The position numbers were made by a program, and so were the translations under genes. Shown in pieces: positions 1 through 12,605 of a stretch of DNA of 64,000 nt. Positions within the stretch are counted from its first letter, which is position 1, and each line of letters begins with the position of its first letter. The DNA lies in contig CATQJL010000223.1 in assembly GCA_958299035.1 (NCBI GenBank), positions 55,596,302 to 55,660,301 on the forward strand, written 5' to 3'. The notes under the pieces are model-generated. The model worked only from the letters and a program-made list of their open reading frames with translations, was not told the origin of the DNA and searched no databases. This DNA is from Cylicocyclus nassatus (lineage: Eukaryota; Nematoda; Chromadorea; Rhabditida; Strongylidae).

Positions 1-751
1 ATAAAGCGCCTCGCCTGAACTCATTATTGGACAAGATCTTCTCAACCTCGTCACTGTTCACACCGAAACAGTGCTCAAGCTTCCTTCGGGACTCATCTTA
101 ACCCCAACCATCTTTGGATATGTCATATCCGGTACAAGCCGTACCAACGTAAGCACAGAGATCGTTGGCACTTTTGGTTGTACATCAACGACGCAGGAAG
201 CCTCCAAATCCGCCCCTCACCCTCAACGACACGTCAAATGGCTGACAACGAAGAAAAGGGGCACCAATTTCAACGAAAGCACAACACGTGCAATCAACAG
301 GAGAATTCCCCAAGCGCATGCTGAAGCAACATCTCAAAAGACAACGGAGTTGTTACCGAAAAAGAGGAAAAGCCGAACAGCTGCTTTTAACCGCGAAGCT
401 AAGGCAGACAGACAACGTTGGCTGTCCAAAGTTCGCTGCATATTAGGCTCTAGTTCCAGCTCCAATAGGAGGAATGCGAATGGAACTCTTGCCAGAACAC
501 TCCAACCGACGTCGCAAGCTAAGTTAAAGATGAGGGACATGCCGAAGACCACACATCACAAACATCTGATCACGAAAACGCCGGCTATCACGAAGACAAT
601 CACCGACGACGATTCTGTCAAGTCAAAATCGACGAGAGCAGATCCGACGAGGAAGAAGAGACGACGAAAGGCGAAGCCACACTACGGAACAGCAACCACC
701 AACCACTACAACTGTTCGCCGTAAATTCCCTTCTGTCTGTAGCTCCCATAA
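1..751 (+). pseudogene. BEL/Pao-type retrotransposon pol fragment, 5' truncated
   Basis: An open frame from about position 5 gives a stretch reading PELIIGQDLLN, then LPSGLILTPTIFGYVISGT (to about 150). This resembles the end of the DUF1758 retropepsin-like domain of BEL/Pao polyproteins, where an (I)LIG-D-L motif is followed by LPSG and a G-x-(I/V)-I-S-G ending. Beyond about 160 the frame becomes very basic and Thr/Ser-rich and I do not recognise pol domains, so it is probably out of frame or rearranged. A stop lies at 2-4 and the window edge cuts the 5' side. A hAT-type MITE interrupts the sequence at 760, and an LTR-like block follows at 1374, which fits a decayed BEL element. The family call rests on one motif region. 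Confidence 0.55.
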
Positions 752-1142
752 GTATGACTCAGTGGCGTACCCAGGATTTCGGCTCGGGGGGGGGGGGCGC
801 GACAAAAAATTTTTTCTAAAGAAGGTGCGTGGCTAGCCACGCACTCCGAAAAAATTTTTGGGGTGCTTCTCAAAACTTTTGCGGGCCCCCGACTCCTAAA
901 ATCTGGAAAAAGGGGGCGTGGCGTTAGCCACGCCCCCGAAAAAAATTTTTTTACAAGGCTAATTTGATTTTTTTAAATTTTTTAAAAATTATTTTAATTA
1001 TTTACAAAAATAAACAAGTCACTTGCACATTTTTATAACCCATATAAGTAACTTTCAAAAATTTCGCGACCCATTCTCGGGGGGGGGGCGCGCGCCCCCC
1101 CCCCCCCCGCCCCCCTCCCCTCGGTACGCCACTGGTATGACT
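752..1142. mobile_element. hAT-type MITE with perfect 8-bp target duplication
   Basis: The element occupies 760-1134 and is flanked on both sides by the identical octamer GTATGACT (752-759 and 1135-1142). Its ends are inverted: CAGTGGCGTACC on the left and GGTACGCCACTG on the right. An 8-bp duplication with CAGTGGCG ends is typical of hAT transposons. There is no coding capacity. Inside are G and C homopolymer runs next to both ends and short hairpins (for example around 829-844 and 906-930). Removing it rejoins the flanking sequence into one continuous segment. Confidence 0.87.
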
Positions 1143-1373
1143 AAGTCTACACAATTCTATGCATGTGTTGTATTTGTGCCTACATTAACTTCTTGCTTGC
1201 TCGTCCGGAGTGTTGATGATCTATGAATCATCAATCTCAACAACAATCTAATAGCTTACACTCATGAACACAGCTATATCTCAGTTTCTGAGTACAAATG
1301 CTCTTAAGAGGTTTTGATTGTTTTTAACTATCTACATTCTAACAAATTTCGCCTCCTCCTTGCTCGCCCGGAG

Positions 1374-1729
1374 TGTTGATGATTTATGTATCAACAACCT
1401 CAACAATTCTATAATCCTAATAGCTCACGGGTATTCCCCACAGGCTACATTCCCCAACCGCTTATATTTAAGTGCCGAATTACTCACCAATGAGTGGCAC
1501 CTATCTTCCAGGGGCCGCGCCAAGCCGCGGCATCCTCTTTCTTGCATATATTTCCTGGACATTCCGATTGTGCACGGGTCAGCTCCGCCTTACTACCTAT
1601 ATAAGGAGCCCCCAATTGTATTATAGGTTGCTCCCCCCGGTTCAACACCGGGTTCGTCTGTTAAATTATTATCGACACCACTATCGCCTACGCTTGGTTC
1701 CCACCAAGACTTTGGAATTTTTTTGTACA
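1374..1729 (+). repeat. LTR-like block (probable BEL/Pao LTR)
   Basis: The block starts TGTTGATGATTTATG and ends TTGTACA, giving TG...CA termini, and carries a TATA-box-like TATATAA at 1598-1604 in the right place for an LTR promoter. A second, truncated copy of the LTR start with its upstream flank (CCGGAGTGTTGATGAT) occurs at about 1205-1225. The BEL/Pao fragment upstream suggests it belongs to that element. I did not find a second full LTR in the window, so it could be a solo LTR. Confidence 0.55.
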
Positions 1730-3660
1730 GTTACGTAGTGAATTATGAAACATTTGCAACATTTGCGATCTGTCATCCTTTACAAAGAGCAATGTTCACT
1801 GCATTTTCTGCTTTTACGCACCAAAATTTAATCTGCTTCAACAAACAGCTGGTTCAAGGAATTCCCAAGCTCTTGTTCATTTCACATTATAGCCATGGAA
1901 TCCACTGACTCTTCTGAATAAATGAGCTGAATAGCGCTTTCGTAAACTCTGCGTGATCGCTGAAGGACAGACTCCACACTAACATAGGCTTTCATGCTTG
2001 TGAACCACAAAACTCAGTTTGCAATGTCCATAAAGTGCTGAACTTGATTTCTCACATTACCTACATGGTGAGATTTTCCCTAATGAATGCGGTAGCGATT
2101 TAGACTCAAAAACTTTTCACGAAAATTCTCTGCGGGCAATAGAATCGAGATAATCATGAATCTCATTATTTTCCTCTCGTTTTATGTCAAATCCTACTCG
2201 AAGAATGAGATTAGCTAAGATTTTGAAGCTCAGAGCGATCTCCTGTCCTATCTCGTGACCTGAGTTAGCTATGATTATGCAGGTCCTCTCAACATTCAGT
2301 GGATGACAACCGCGGCTGAACCATTGCCACTTCGAATTTTTTTTCCGAACGATGCACACAAATTTACTGTTATGCAGCCGACGTAATGGCTACATTACAG
2401 TACTTTCTGTTGCTTGAAAATTGAATTTTATGGTTTAGAGCGTGACAAACCTATTTTAAGGTTAGAGCCTATCCGTCAATGTCAGCGATTACACAGAATT
2501 TACGAAAGCGCTCTTCACCTCATTTATCCAGAAAAGTCAGTGGATTCCATGACTATCATTCAAAATGAACAAGAGCTTGATGGACCAACACCTGGATGCG
2601 ATGGTTTTCAAAAAAAAAACAGGTGTCTTTGTAACTTTGTCCAGCTTTCGGTAGGTGTTTTTCGAATTTTTCTATTTTTCTCCTTTCGAACTCAACAAAA
2701 TCGGAAGCCGTTTTGATGGGTCATGGTAGGCTAACATGCGCACTATACAGCAAAGTTTCAGACAGATTCATCAACAAGAACGCAAATTTCGACGATTTCT
2801 AGAGTGTAAGTTTATAATTATGTCCAGCACTGTATATTAATTACTTCACAACTTTTATTGCCACGATAAGTAGTAGTAGAGCATAAATATGCTTAGTGTT
2901 GATACAGCGCGACAGAGCTTGAGATATAAAACCTCTTCTCATTCCCCCTGCTCGAAATTATGTATGTGCATAAGGGCTCATGTTCGACAAGCCATGGGAA
3001 AGTCTCCAGCAATGGGTGAGAAAAAGATTTAGGAATGGGAATCAAAGTTTTACTACTCAGTTTGCTTACTGAGCACGTAGACAAAAAACAGATCGGCTTG
3101 CATTATTTATGTTTCAATCCTTTTTTTAATTCAGTGCATTTGCGATTTTCCTGAAAACGTTGGAACAGTAATACTCTGCTTCAGCTCGCATGGACGAAAC
3201 TGTGTGGATCAAGTCACGGTAAGAAGTTTGAATTACCAAGACGCTGCGGTAAATCGGGAAACCGACAAGCAAAATATTGAGGCGCGCGTAACAGCGTAGC
3301 CCTTTTGTGAATATTTCCATATGAGCAATTTAGTTTGAGAACGCCCGTTATAAACTTGAGCAATGAGCAGTTGGAATGGTAACATTTAATAGCATTGAAT
3401 GGACTCAAATAAGTAGCGCAAAAAGCAATTTTATTGTATAGAAAACCAGGGAGAAGTGATCCAAAGCTAAAAGAGGAACAGGGCAGAGCTAAAAGGGGCT
3501 TCCCAACGGCCCTCTTACTTAAGAAAATATTACGAAGTTTTTTTTTTCTTTTCCACAGCCCCCACCCACTACAATTCACTACGCATATAGGATGCTTTCT
3601 ACCGTAGACGAATTGATAATCGAAAAACGCATCTTCTATCATATTTCACATCTTCTATCA
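1730..3660. other. No gene recognised
   Basis: AT-rich sequence with only short shadow frames. I see no domain, no convincing exon set and no clear inverted repeat. Confidence 0.5.
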
Positions 3661-3662
3661 TA

Positions 3663-4545
3663 TTAGGTTGTCCCGAAAGTTTTGTCGGTTTCTTTCATTG
3701 CTCACTTAAACTCACAGAACACCAATCCATGGACGACTTACGTATTATTTGATTCAGATTTTTATCCTCTTTCTTACCGTTATACTTGCTTTCTGATCTA
3801 CCCTGTCTTGGCAGTGTTATCGTCATGGCTTTTTGAGCAGCTTCAGCTGTAACGTCAAATTTTTATTGAATTTTGAGAATTTTTGTTCGATGTTTCCAAA
3901 GAGCGCTGGTAACTGTTATGTAGAGCAAACCTTTGGCTACATTGTATCCATCTTAGATTACATGAACCGCGTTTACCGAGTCCATTATAATTATTTATTT
4001 AATAAAAACCGCGGCTTTTTGATTAAGTTGAACACGTAAAAGTGCCAAAAATTCCAAAAAGCTGCTTTTTCAAAACGAATCAAAGTTGGTTATCTTGCAT
4101 AAATAAGGTTTAGTAAGAATCATGTTTCAAAACGCAGAAAATTCAAAAGCTTCCGTGTATTTGACGCAGTTGCGCGTTTTATGACTTTGCAAAAAATCGA
4201 GATCTTCGGAGAAATAATTTTTTGAAGCTAAAGACAGCAGATTAGGAGAATCTAAAAACATTACCTTGTAGTCCGATAATTGCTCTATTTAATCCGTACT
4301 TAACCCTTTCCGAAACTTTGAAACGAAATTTCTAAAAATTAGCCTAACTTTAAACAGGTAAAATTGACGGGTGGAGAATTTCGGCAATTATCAAAAAAAG
4401 CGTACAAGATTGTGGCACTAAAATGTATTCATAAGAAAGAGAAGAAAAAGCTGCATCGAAGGCATTTTGAAACTCACTCAGGTCTTTATTGTGCATGGTT
4501 TTATAGTGATTTGAAAAAACGGACAAAACTTTCGGGACGACCTAA
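3663..4545. mobile_element. Mariner-like non-autonomous element
   Basis: The ends are inverted repeats starting TTAGGTTGTCCCGAAAGTTT on the left and the matching reverse complement on the right, with one or two mismatches. TA dinucleotides flank both sides (3661-3662 and 4546-4547), as expected for Tc1/mariner insertion. The 883 bp interior has no recognisable transposase; the longest frame (from 4364) is basic and runs out through the right terminal repeat. Confidence 0.8.
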
Positions 4546-4547
4546 TA

Positions 4548-5348
4548 TTTCGCTCACGCATATACACTCCACATACATTCATATATGCCGTTTATTTTAT
4601 TTCGTGCTGAAAACCAAAAAAAGAAACTATTTCAAACCTTTGTAAAAAGCGATGCTACGCTTTTCTTACATAAGTAAATATATATCACAAGTCTTTAGAA
4701 GTACAATTACAAATTTCCAGTTTTTTATGAGCTGTAGATACCGAAAAAATTGATTTCAACTTCAAATACACCAAATGAGCTAAAAACGGTATTTTTCAAG
4801 AAGCACCAGCATTTTTTAATGTTCCATGGAAAAGTTGCTTATCTGTCTCCAATCAATTAATCGACATGCCGCGATTTCATTGTAAAGAATATATGATGAT
4901 TGCTACCATTCGACCTTTTATTGAGCCCACGAATTTTTATCCAATTTCTCTTCCTTCGTCCTATCGGTCCCATCGTAAGCGTCCCCTTAGGACCCCGCTG
5001 GACAGTTGCTTGACTTTGCTTGGGAGTGTGTAGTATGACTCATGTGGCAATAGCGAAATTTTCGTTTGCAGGAGAAGGCTACTTGCTGGGATGAGCGTGG
5101 AGTTGGCCAACTCTATAAAATTGTTTACTTTACCGTTTTTTTATTTACACCATACTCAGTTGGAAATGCATAATTCTAAGCTGGCGTTTTATACTCCTCA
5201 GTTCCAGCAAAAACGATGTCTCCTCTGCTTTTTCCTTAGAATATGCCTCAACCACAACTTGCCTCATAAGCCATCACCGAGCGCGACCTTTCGCGTATTT
5301 TCAGTACTCTAGAGACTTTTCACGTTCGTTTCTTATTTTTTGTTTCTT
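4548..5348. other. No gene recognised
   Basis: AT-rich intergenic sequence without a supported exon or repeat. Confidence 0.45.
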
Positions 5349-5802
5349 ACAAGGGAATGGTCAAAAGTCGAAATGGCCAAACCAAACAAGCTGTATACCA
5401 TTCGATGCAGTATAAAACGCTGACTTCGAACCTGTCTTTATTATCTGCTTCCCGCTTCAGTGGACGAAGCTACAAGCCATTAAAGACCATTATTTTGCGA
5501 AGAAATTACGCGTAAAAGTGAAAATTTAGCCGTGCAGAGCCACGTTCGCCTTAATGCTAGGCCAAAACATGTAGCTAGCCTACTTCAAATTTTTAAAGAA
5601 AGAAGCTGAGCTAAAAATGCAACAGTGTGCTCAATTTCGCTGTTTTTATGTGTGATTTTTTCACAATAAAACCGCTTGTAGCTTCGTCCACAGAAGCGGG
5701 AAGCAGATAAGAAAGACAGATTCGAAGTCAGCGTTTTATACTGCATCGAATGGTATACAGCTTGTTTGGTTTGGCCACTTCGACTTTTGACCATTCCCTT
5801 GT
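5349..5802. repeat. Inverted repeat with about 129-bp arms
   Basis: The left arm (5349-5477) begins ACAAGGGAATGGTCAAAAGT and is repeated in reverse complement at 5674-5802, with a spacer of about 196 bp. Arms differ by only a few positions. It has no coding content and is probably a foldback MITE; no clear target duplication was seen. Confidence 0.8.
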
Positions 5803-7580
5803 TAGCTCCCATTATTCTCTCGCTGTCAATTACCACTCTGCATGGATCGTAGCCGATGATACTCATTTGAACTTAGTTTCGGTGTTCTGGGCAATTTCTA
5901 AGAGGTGCCAGGAATTCAACGCTTTTTTCAGATTTATCCATCTTCTGAGAGGCTCACTGATATAAGGTGAAAAAGTTGTGCAAAACGTTCAACGCAACAA
6001 GGGGAAGTGGTAGAGGGTTGTGATGCGAAAAGGGAAAATCGCGAAGTGATTCTGGCGAAACTCAAATTGCGAATAGGATTTGATATGAAATCACTTTGAG
6101 ACTTGTTTGGTTTCTAAAAGAACCATGTTCAAGTCTCTATCGAATAGAATGACAAATGACTTTACAGCAATGAGGCGATCTTAGGATCCCCCGGGGATTG
6201 CACAAAATGCTAATTAAAAGTTATGTAGAGGTTTGTAAGACGTACTTTTGAGAGTGATTGGTAAGGTCAATTAAAGCTAAAAAGGTAACCAAAAATTCAA
6301 AACCTGTAAGCAGCGGGAATTTCACAGGGCTCCTTTTCTCTACGAATAAGACATGCATGCATACGCTCCTAAAATGCGTGCAGTTCAACCACCTACAATA
6401 TTGCTTTTATCAACATTTAGCTACGGGGTACTGAGATTTATGACTAGATTTTTAAAACGGCGCTACGAGGCGCCTGATTTTATCACCAAGCTATAAACTG
6501 CGTGTACTGTTTGTTTGTTTATAATCATTTTGTCATAAAGCTTTCGAGAAGCTTTGGTTACCATTTGTAGCGCTGGTTTCAACTTACAAGGGAAGGATAC
6601 TTGGTCACCGCGGCCATTCTCAATGATTTATACATAAAAAAATGCGCCTTTTAATGCTGGTTCGAATACTGTCTTCCATATCTGCGAAACGATAATCTGG
6701 ATGGAGTTATGATTATTTTTCCATGAATAAACTGCGTTGCTGCGGAGGGTCATAATCATCAATAAAAATTTTCTTTCCTTTTCAAAAGCTGAATATGATT
6801 AGATAGGTATAATACAACATTATTCCTTTTGCGATTCTCTTCAATAGCTTCAAATGGAAACTTAGGACAAACTTGGTGATTTTAGCTACACAAAAAGTAC
6901 GCAAATTTTCTACAAAAAAGTCCATAACTTCCTTCAGAAGATCGTTTCGCAGATTTCAAGCACAAATTTGAAATCAGCGTTTCAAGACACATCTTACACT
7001 ATACATCGCATTCCAAATGGCCACGATGACCGAGTATCCTTTCCTTGTTAGATTTATAGCATAAAGCAATTTCTTCATTACTGTAGGAGTACGGTAGGAA
7101 GTTGCGGAATATGGCGCCAATAGAGAAAGGCCGTTTGAAAAAAATTTCCAAAGAATCGGCAAATTGTGTAACAAGTTTCGTGCATGCTGATTTCAGTACA
7201 TAAATCTTCGCGCGTTTGCAGAGCTTTTTGAATGGTGTAATTAAATTTTGGACGACTATCAGAAATCGGTTGTTAAGGTTGTGGTACAATTTACGAGGAA
7301 GGTGTTATGGTGAAGTGCGAATTTCACATAAAAACAGTTAACCTAGTAAAGGAGTTTCTAGCTTTTTTGGGCTTTTTTAGGGGTGAATTATACTTAATGA
7401 AGCTATTTTCAAAATTTCTACCGTAGTCCCACAGTAAAGAGAGATTCTTGACCCTAATCATATTGTAAATCCAAAATGAAACCAGCTCTATAAAGCGGTT
7501 CCTATAGCGTCTCGAAAGACCTCATGACCAGAGAATTATTTGCAGTCAAACACTAGGAACATGTTTGGGACACCAAGGTA
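5803..7580. other. No gene recognised
   Basis: Only short overlapping frames on both strands. No domain, tRNA or clear terminal repeat was found. Confidence 0.45.
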
Positions 7581-7582
7581 TA

Positions 7583-8500
7583 CGGCTGTTGCATAAGTTC
7601 TGTCCGATTTTTTTGCCTCATGTTTGAAGCAGCTGTTCTAAGAGAATTTCATCTCTAATTCGATACGGTTGGTATCATTGAAAAGTGCTTTCCTTGCGCT
7701 TTCTAAAGCATACCAGAATTCAATAAAATTCTTAGTGTACGGAGATCACAGGCCTAAAATCTCTAAGTGGCCGAGGTACGTTCTATCCCTAGAAATATGT
7801 CCTTGCGAGGATATCTCCACAATGCGCCCTTCAAGTCAGGTTCTTTCATTGGCTTCGGAATAAGGGTTTGGAATGCTAGTATATGCAGAAGTTCGGTCCC
7901 ATGAAGAATACGTCTTGCTAGTGAAATTTATCCTCGAACATAAATCTTTGGTATAGATGTTTTACAAGCAATAACTTTCTGCGAATAGAAGTAATCGACA
8001 AGCTCAAAGTTGGAGGTGCTAGGGCAAAGCAAGAGCTAACAGAGCCCATCCACCAATTCCTTTTCGGCGCTCACGTCAGTTGTAAAACGTTCGTAGTTCA
8101 TAAATAGGCATGCACACATGTGCTGAAGCGAGGTCAAAAAGTGGCTAATTTTTTGTTCGGTCAAGAAAATCTCTCGACAGCGCAAACCCTATGGGCTCTT
8201 TCATGTTGCATGATAATCTACGAAAATTTCTCTATCCATCCATTATTAGAAAAGATGCCTATCAATTTTCATAAGGGAGCGTTACCATGTCAAAAAAGAC
8301 AGATTCGAAGAAAAACGCTGCGAAGTTTTTGCATTCTTGGTTTTTCCTTAACAAAGATTTGCGCAGATCTCAATATGCATTTTTTAGCCAAGGGACTGCT
8401 CAACACAAAGAAACTAAGACCTTGGAAAAAAGTTGACTCTGAAAGAAGTTATGACATTTTAAACTCAAAAATTCAAATCGGAAGAACTTATGCAACAGCC
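7583..8500. mobile_element. Mariner/Tc1-like non-autonomous element
   Basis: Left end GGCTGTTGCATAAGTTCTGT is matched by an inverted right end (AACTTATGCAACAGCC) about 0.9 kb away, and TA dinucleotides lie at both borders. A frame at 8120-8503 reads into the right terminal repeat and shows no transposase motif, so the element is non-autonomous or decayed. Confidence 0.65.
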
Positions 8501-9220
8501 TAGTAGATTTCGTTGATAATAATTCATGCCATCAACGCTCTTTTGATCACTTGAACGAATTGAGCACTACATTGTTGGTTGACTATTGTCTTCCAGAGAC
8601 TTGTTGCTGTCACATTCTTCAAACTTGACTGTATATATTCGCCCAAACACACACGTGACATACGGCATGCGTTCAATAAAGTTCACTCCACAAATGCGTA
8701 TGAGATAGAAAGGATCAATTTAACAACTTTCACAAAGACTTCAATAACATCGTCTATCGCAAGGTACGAACTTCACAAGTGAAAGTGTTAAAAGCTTTTT
8801 TACAGAAAAGCGTCGTCTGGTATGACGTCATTTAAATCGCCGGAAAAAGGTCGGATCTAGTTTTTTTTCCTGATATTTCTCTACATGGCTGAAGTGTTGT
8901 GCAACAAACATCTGAATGTCCTGAAAGATGCTAAGCTTCTCAAACTGACGCCTTTTTCATCAAAGAAAATCGAGTTTTTCCAAGAATGACTCGCCGCTTT
9001 TTGCTTGACCCTTGATAAGAGTTGTAGTGAAACAGCTGCTGGAGTGGCGACGAATTATTCAGTTAATGCAAGAAGATATTGAAAAAATACGCCTGCTACG
9101 CTTATTGGAAACCATTAAAAAGTGATCCTTCCCTAAGTCTTTCGAAGTCACCTGCTACCGTACAACATCTTTATCTGGCAAATCCTATTTAATATTATAT
9201 AATAATCTTATCTATCAGAC
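8501..9220. other. No gene recognised
   Basis: AT-rich sequence without a supported gene or repeat. Confidence 0.4.
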
Positions 9221-9223
9221 AAT

Positions 9224-9498
9224 TTATCAACCATCGAACCGTTTGCTTGTAATCAAAATTGTTTTGCTGGCAAAAAAAAATGGGCATGGGTACCATCTCC
9301 ATGAAACACGCCAATTGCATTATGTTGACTAAGTCTTAGAGCAGTCACAAACAGGCTTTCATCACACTTCCAATGATCTAGTCCGAAAGATTAGCCCAGA
9401 AACATGATGAACTATCGTGGTTAGAGTATGAGTAGCTGTGTGTTTTTGTTCTTTTTAGGGAACGCCTAAAGCGTATGAAATAAATAAATAAATAAATC
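9224..9498 (+). repeat. Dispersed SINE/LINE-tail-like repeat, copy 1
   Basis: This segment matches 32071-32312 plus 32764-32810 in the same orientation (shared words: TTATCAACCATC, AATTGTTTTGCTGGCAAAAA, GGGCATGGGTA, ATGATGAAC, AACGCC). It ends in an (AAAT)n tail, which suggests a non-LTR retroelement 3' end or SINE. The second copy is split by a TTAA-flanked MITE. Confidence 0.55.
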
Positions 9499-9870
9499 CA
9501 ACTTTGCTCGGCACCTATCGGTATACCAATAGAAAACGTCAATTGATTCCTATATTATTTTTGGTCCTGTTCCATTCATGGCAATTCTTGTCCTTCAATC
9601 ACTTACAGGGATAAATCCACAAACTGTTGACTCTAGTACAGCGCTCTCACTTATCTCCGTAAACAACATGCCTGAGCTTAAAGTTCGTTAGAAGACTAAA
9701 AACTGTGGATGATTATCGTAGATGTTACGCTCGTAATCGGTATGCTAACTTGCCATTTGTTTGACGAAGTAGCGGGTAGAGGGCGAGAGCTCGTGCGATC
9801 CCCAGGCTTGATTAGCAATCAAAACCCGCTTTTCACCGCCACTCTCGATGAATCACGGGTATCTCTCCCC

Positions 9871-9878
9871 TATATAAG
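9871..9878 (+). promoter_or_regulatory. TATA-box-like motif
   Basis: CTATATAAGAGG is a good TATA box. No convincing gene follows: the nearest ATG (about 9924) opens a frame of under 30 codons. It may be a remnant LTR promoter rather than a host promoter. Confidence 0.3.
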
Positions 9879-10001
9879 AGGCCATTTTGCTTCAATTTTG
9901 CCGGAAGAGAAATAACAGAAACTCATGTTGATGAAAAACAAAGTGATAAAAATCGCGCTGCCCTTATGTGTGTACAGAATCGCCTCCGCAAATATATAGT
10001 A

Positions 10002-12605
10002 CATGCTATATACTATACTTGGGTCCGAATCGAATAGAAATTCGATCATTCGAATAAAACATTCGAATATATTCGTATTCGAAATTCGATATTCGGAGTT
10101 CTTCCATTTTCGAATAACATTCGAAACTCGAATAATTGAGAAAACGGGGTTTCGAATAAAATTCGAAACTAGAATAATCAAGAAACAGGGTTTCGAATAT
10201 TATTCGAAAACTCGAATAATCAAAAAACGAGGTTTCGAATATTATTCGAAAACTCGAATAATCAAAAAACGGGTTCTCGAATAGATTTTATTCGAATGTT
10301 TTATTCGAATGTTTATTCGAATTCGTATTCGAATGTACTCCGTGTTCAGATTATTCGACTTTGTTGCAGAGACAAATGCTGAATATCAAGCTCACTTCGT
10401 CCGCGTTTTTTTTCGCAAAACTCGGTAATGCATCTTTTGCAACCGGTATACCTTTGAACTGTATGGAGAGTCGCATTCTTCCGACTGCTTGCGACAGTAA
10501 AAAAAATCATAAGTTTAATTGATGTTTTTTTCGATTAGTGAGATTGTTCGCACTGCTATTGGCACCAAATCAGCAAAGAAGATATCAAATTCAAGCTCAT
10601 GTTCTGAGTTCATACTGAATTGAAATGGCTGTTCTTCTTTTTTTGCATTGCTCATGCTTACGGTACGCAAAGGCCACACTAGTGAGCACTCTTGCTCGCA
10701 TAAATCATTTCAAAACTGCCTATTCGTTACCTTGGAGTTTTTTGCAAATTGGTGTATATTGAGTAAAGGACATCGCAGTTGTAGTGCAGGATTAGACGGT
10801 TTAGATCGCCGTACGCGATTTGCCAGTTACGAGATGTCTTCAGATGTAATGGCAGTTTACCACAAATGTTTAGCGTGGGAATAAGTATTGAACTTTGAGT
10901 ATTGCCGTACCACGTCGCCACGAAAATGCCTGCAGTACGCCCGGGGTTATAGGGGCATTCGTGCTCGCTTCGCGGAGGAAACCACATGCCTTCGTCTACG
11001 ACTAGCTTATACCACACAAGAAGAAAGTCTCCGATGAACAGGCAATGTATCGTAGCATTTGTGGAATTTAAGTACATATGCGGCCACCTTATTGCTTCAA
11101 AAGATCGCACACCTAGCGCTATGAATCCGAACAGCTCGTTAGGTGCTTATACAAGTTGCAATTTTTCTCATTTTTAGATTTTAGCTCCAGCCAATTTTAT
11201 CTTTACTTTGCTAAACGTCTTTGAAATCCAGCGGAAGCCTGACAAATAAGGTCTGCTGTCGAACAAAGCCGCAGGATCAAGGTGTATAAATGTGGTTCTT
11301 ACCCGTGCGGTGCATAACGCGCAAGGATCACGAAGTGCAGCCGCTTACACGACGCGCGCGACCGCTCAAAGCTGGCTGGTGCACCTTCACGGATTATAGA
11401 TAAAAATTTACTTTATCGATTTTATCGATTTTTGGAGAAGTTTGAGCTGCGGGGCTGGGAGTTGGTAGAGGGGTAAATGAGGGCGCTGATTGAAAATAAA
11501 ATTTATTAGGTTGAACCGAAAGTTCTGTCGCACCATTTTCAAAAAATGATAACTTCTTTCACTCACGGTGATTTTGCGCAATTCAAATTTTGTCTGAAAG
11601 CACAAGGCATGTAGTTTCCAAAAGCTCTCTGGAGAGTTTGCGACATGCTCAGGTGGCAGAGATGAAAATGAAAGGACGAGATCATCCGAAATTCAGAATT
11701 TTTAAGCAAGAAATTCAGAAACAGTGCGATAAAATCCAAAACAGCCATCATCCTAGGTTTCCTTATATTTTATTACTAACTGAGTCAAGTTTGTGCTGAT
11801 CGAGCCCTTCTTTCAAAAGTTTTGATTTTTTGAAAAATAATGCCGAAAAATCAATTTCTTAAGAATTCTTAGGAAATTGATTTTTCGCCATTATTTTTCA
11901 AAAAATCATAACTTTTAGAAGAAGGGCTCGATCAGCACAAACTTGACTCAGATAGTAATCAAATGTAAGAAAAATTAGGATGATGGCTGTTTTGGATTTT
12001 ATCGCACTGTTTCTGAATTTTTAGAATTCTTGCTTAAAAATTCCGAATTTCGGATGATCTCGTTCTTTCATTTTTATCTCTGCCACCTGAGCATGTCGCA
12101 AACTCTCCAGAGAGCTTTTGGAAACTACATGCTTTGCGCTTTCAGACAAAATTTGAATTGCGCAAAATCACCGTGAGTGAAAGAAGTTATCATTTTTTGA
12201 AAATGGTGCGACAGAACTTTCGGTTCAACCTAATATTATCGATTTCACCGATTTTTGAAAAATCTTGAGCTAGGAGAGTTGGTATAGGGGATACTAGGGG
12301 CTGATTATAGTTGGATCGGCTTTAGCCAGATATGTCGGCAAGTTTGAGATGTGATTGCTTTAGTTATTCGATAAATCATTCGAATATTTATTCGAAATTC
12401 GACTTTCAATGTTCGAATATACTCGATATTCATTCATTCGATATTTTCGATTTTCCGAATTTATTCGAAATTCATTCATTCGATATTTTTGATTTTCCGA
12501 ATTTATTCGATATTCGTTTATTCGAGATTTTTTATTTTCGAATTTATTCGATATTCATTCATTCGATGAAAAATTATCGAATTACCCAAGTATACTATAT
12601 ACATG
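10002..12605 (+). mobile_element. TIR element with TTCGAA-rich terminal arrays, copy A
   Basis: Left end CATGCTATATACTATACTTG and right end ACCCAAGTATACTATATACA are near-perfect inverted repeats. Just inside both ends lie arrays of ATTCGAATA-type words (10020-10350 and 12358-12575). The interior has a unique-looking stretch and one TATCGATTT/GGGGCTGGGAGTTGG minisatellite unit at about 11395-11480. A reversed partial copy lies at 26745-28021. No transposase is visible, and the superfamily is unknown. The element is interrupted by a mariner MITE at 11506. Confidence 0.65.
11506..12233. mobile_element. Palindromic mariner MITE (728 bp)
   Basis: The entire element is one inverted repeat of about 360-bp arms meeting near 11869, with ends TTAGGTTGAACCGAAAGTTC and the reverse complement, flanked by TA at 11504-11505 and 12234-12235. 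Arms are almost identical, so a transcript would form a long hairpin. It sits inside the TTCGAA element and is therefore younger. Confidence 0.87.

Noticed and set aside
71..724. 217-residue frame as one intact protein
   Set aside because: Only the first about 35 residues (and the open stretch before the ATG) resemble BEL/Pao; the rest is basic low-complexity and looks out of frame.
8120..8503. 127-residue frame as a mariner transposase
   Set aside because: No helix-turn-helix or DD(34)D motif, and it reads through the element's right terminal repeat.
12582..12600. ATTACCCAAGTAT as an SL1 leader copy
   Set aside because: It matches only part of the leader and is the terminal repeat of the TTCGAA element; no donor or Sm site follows.
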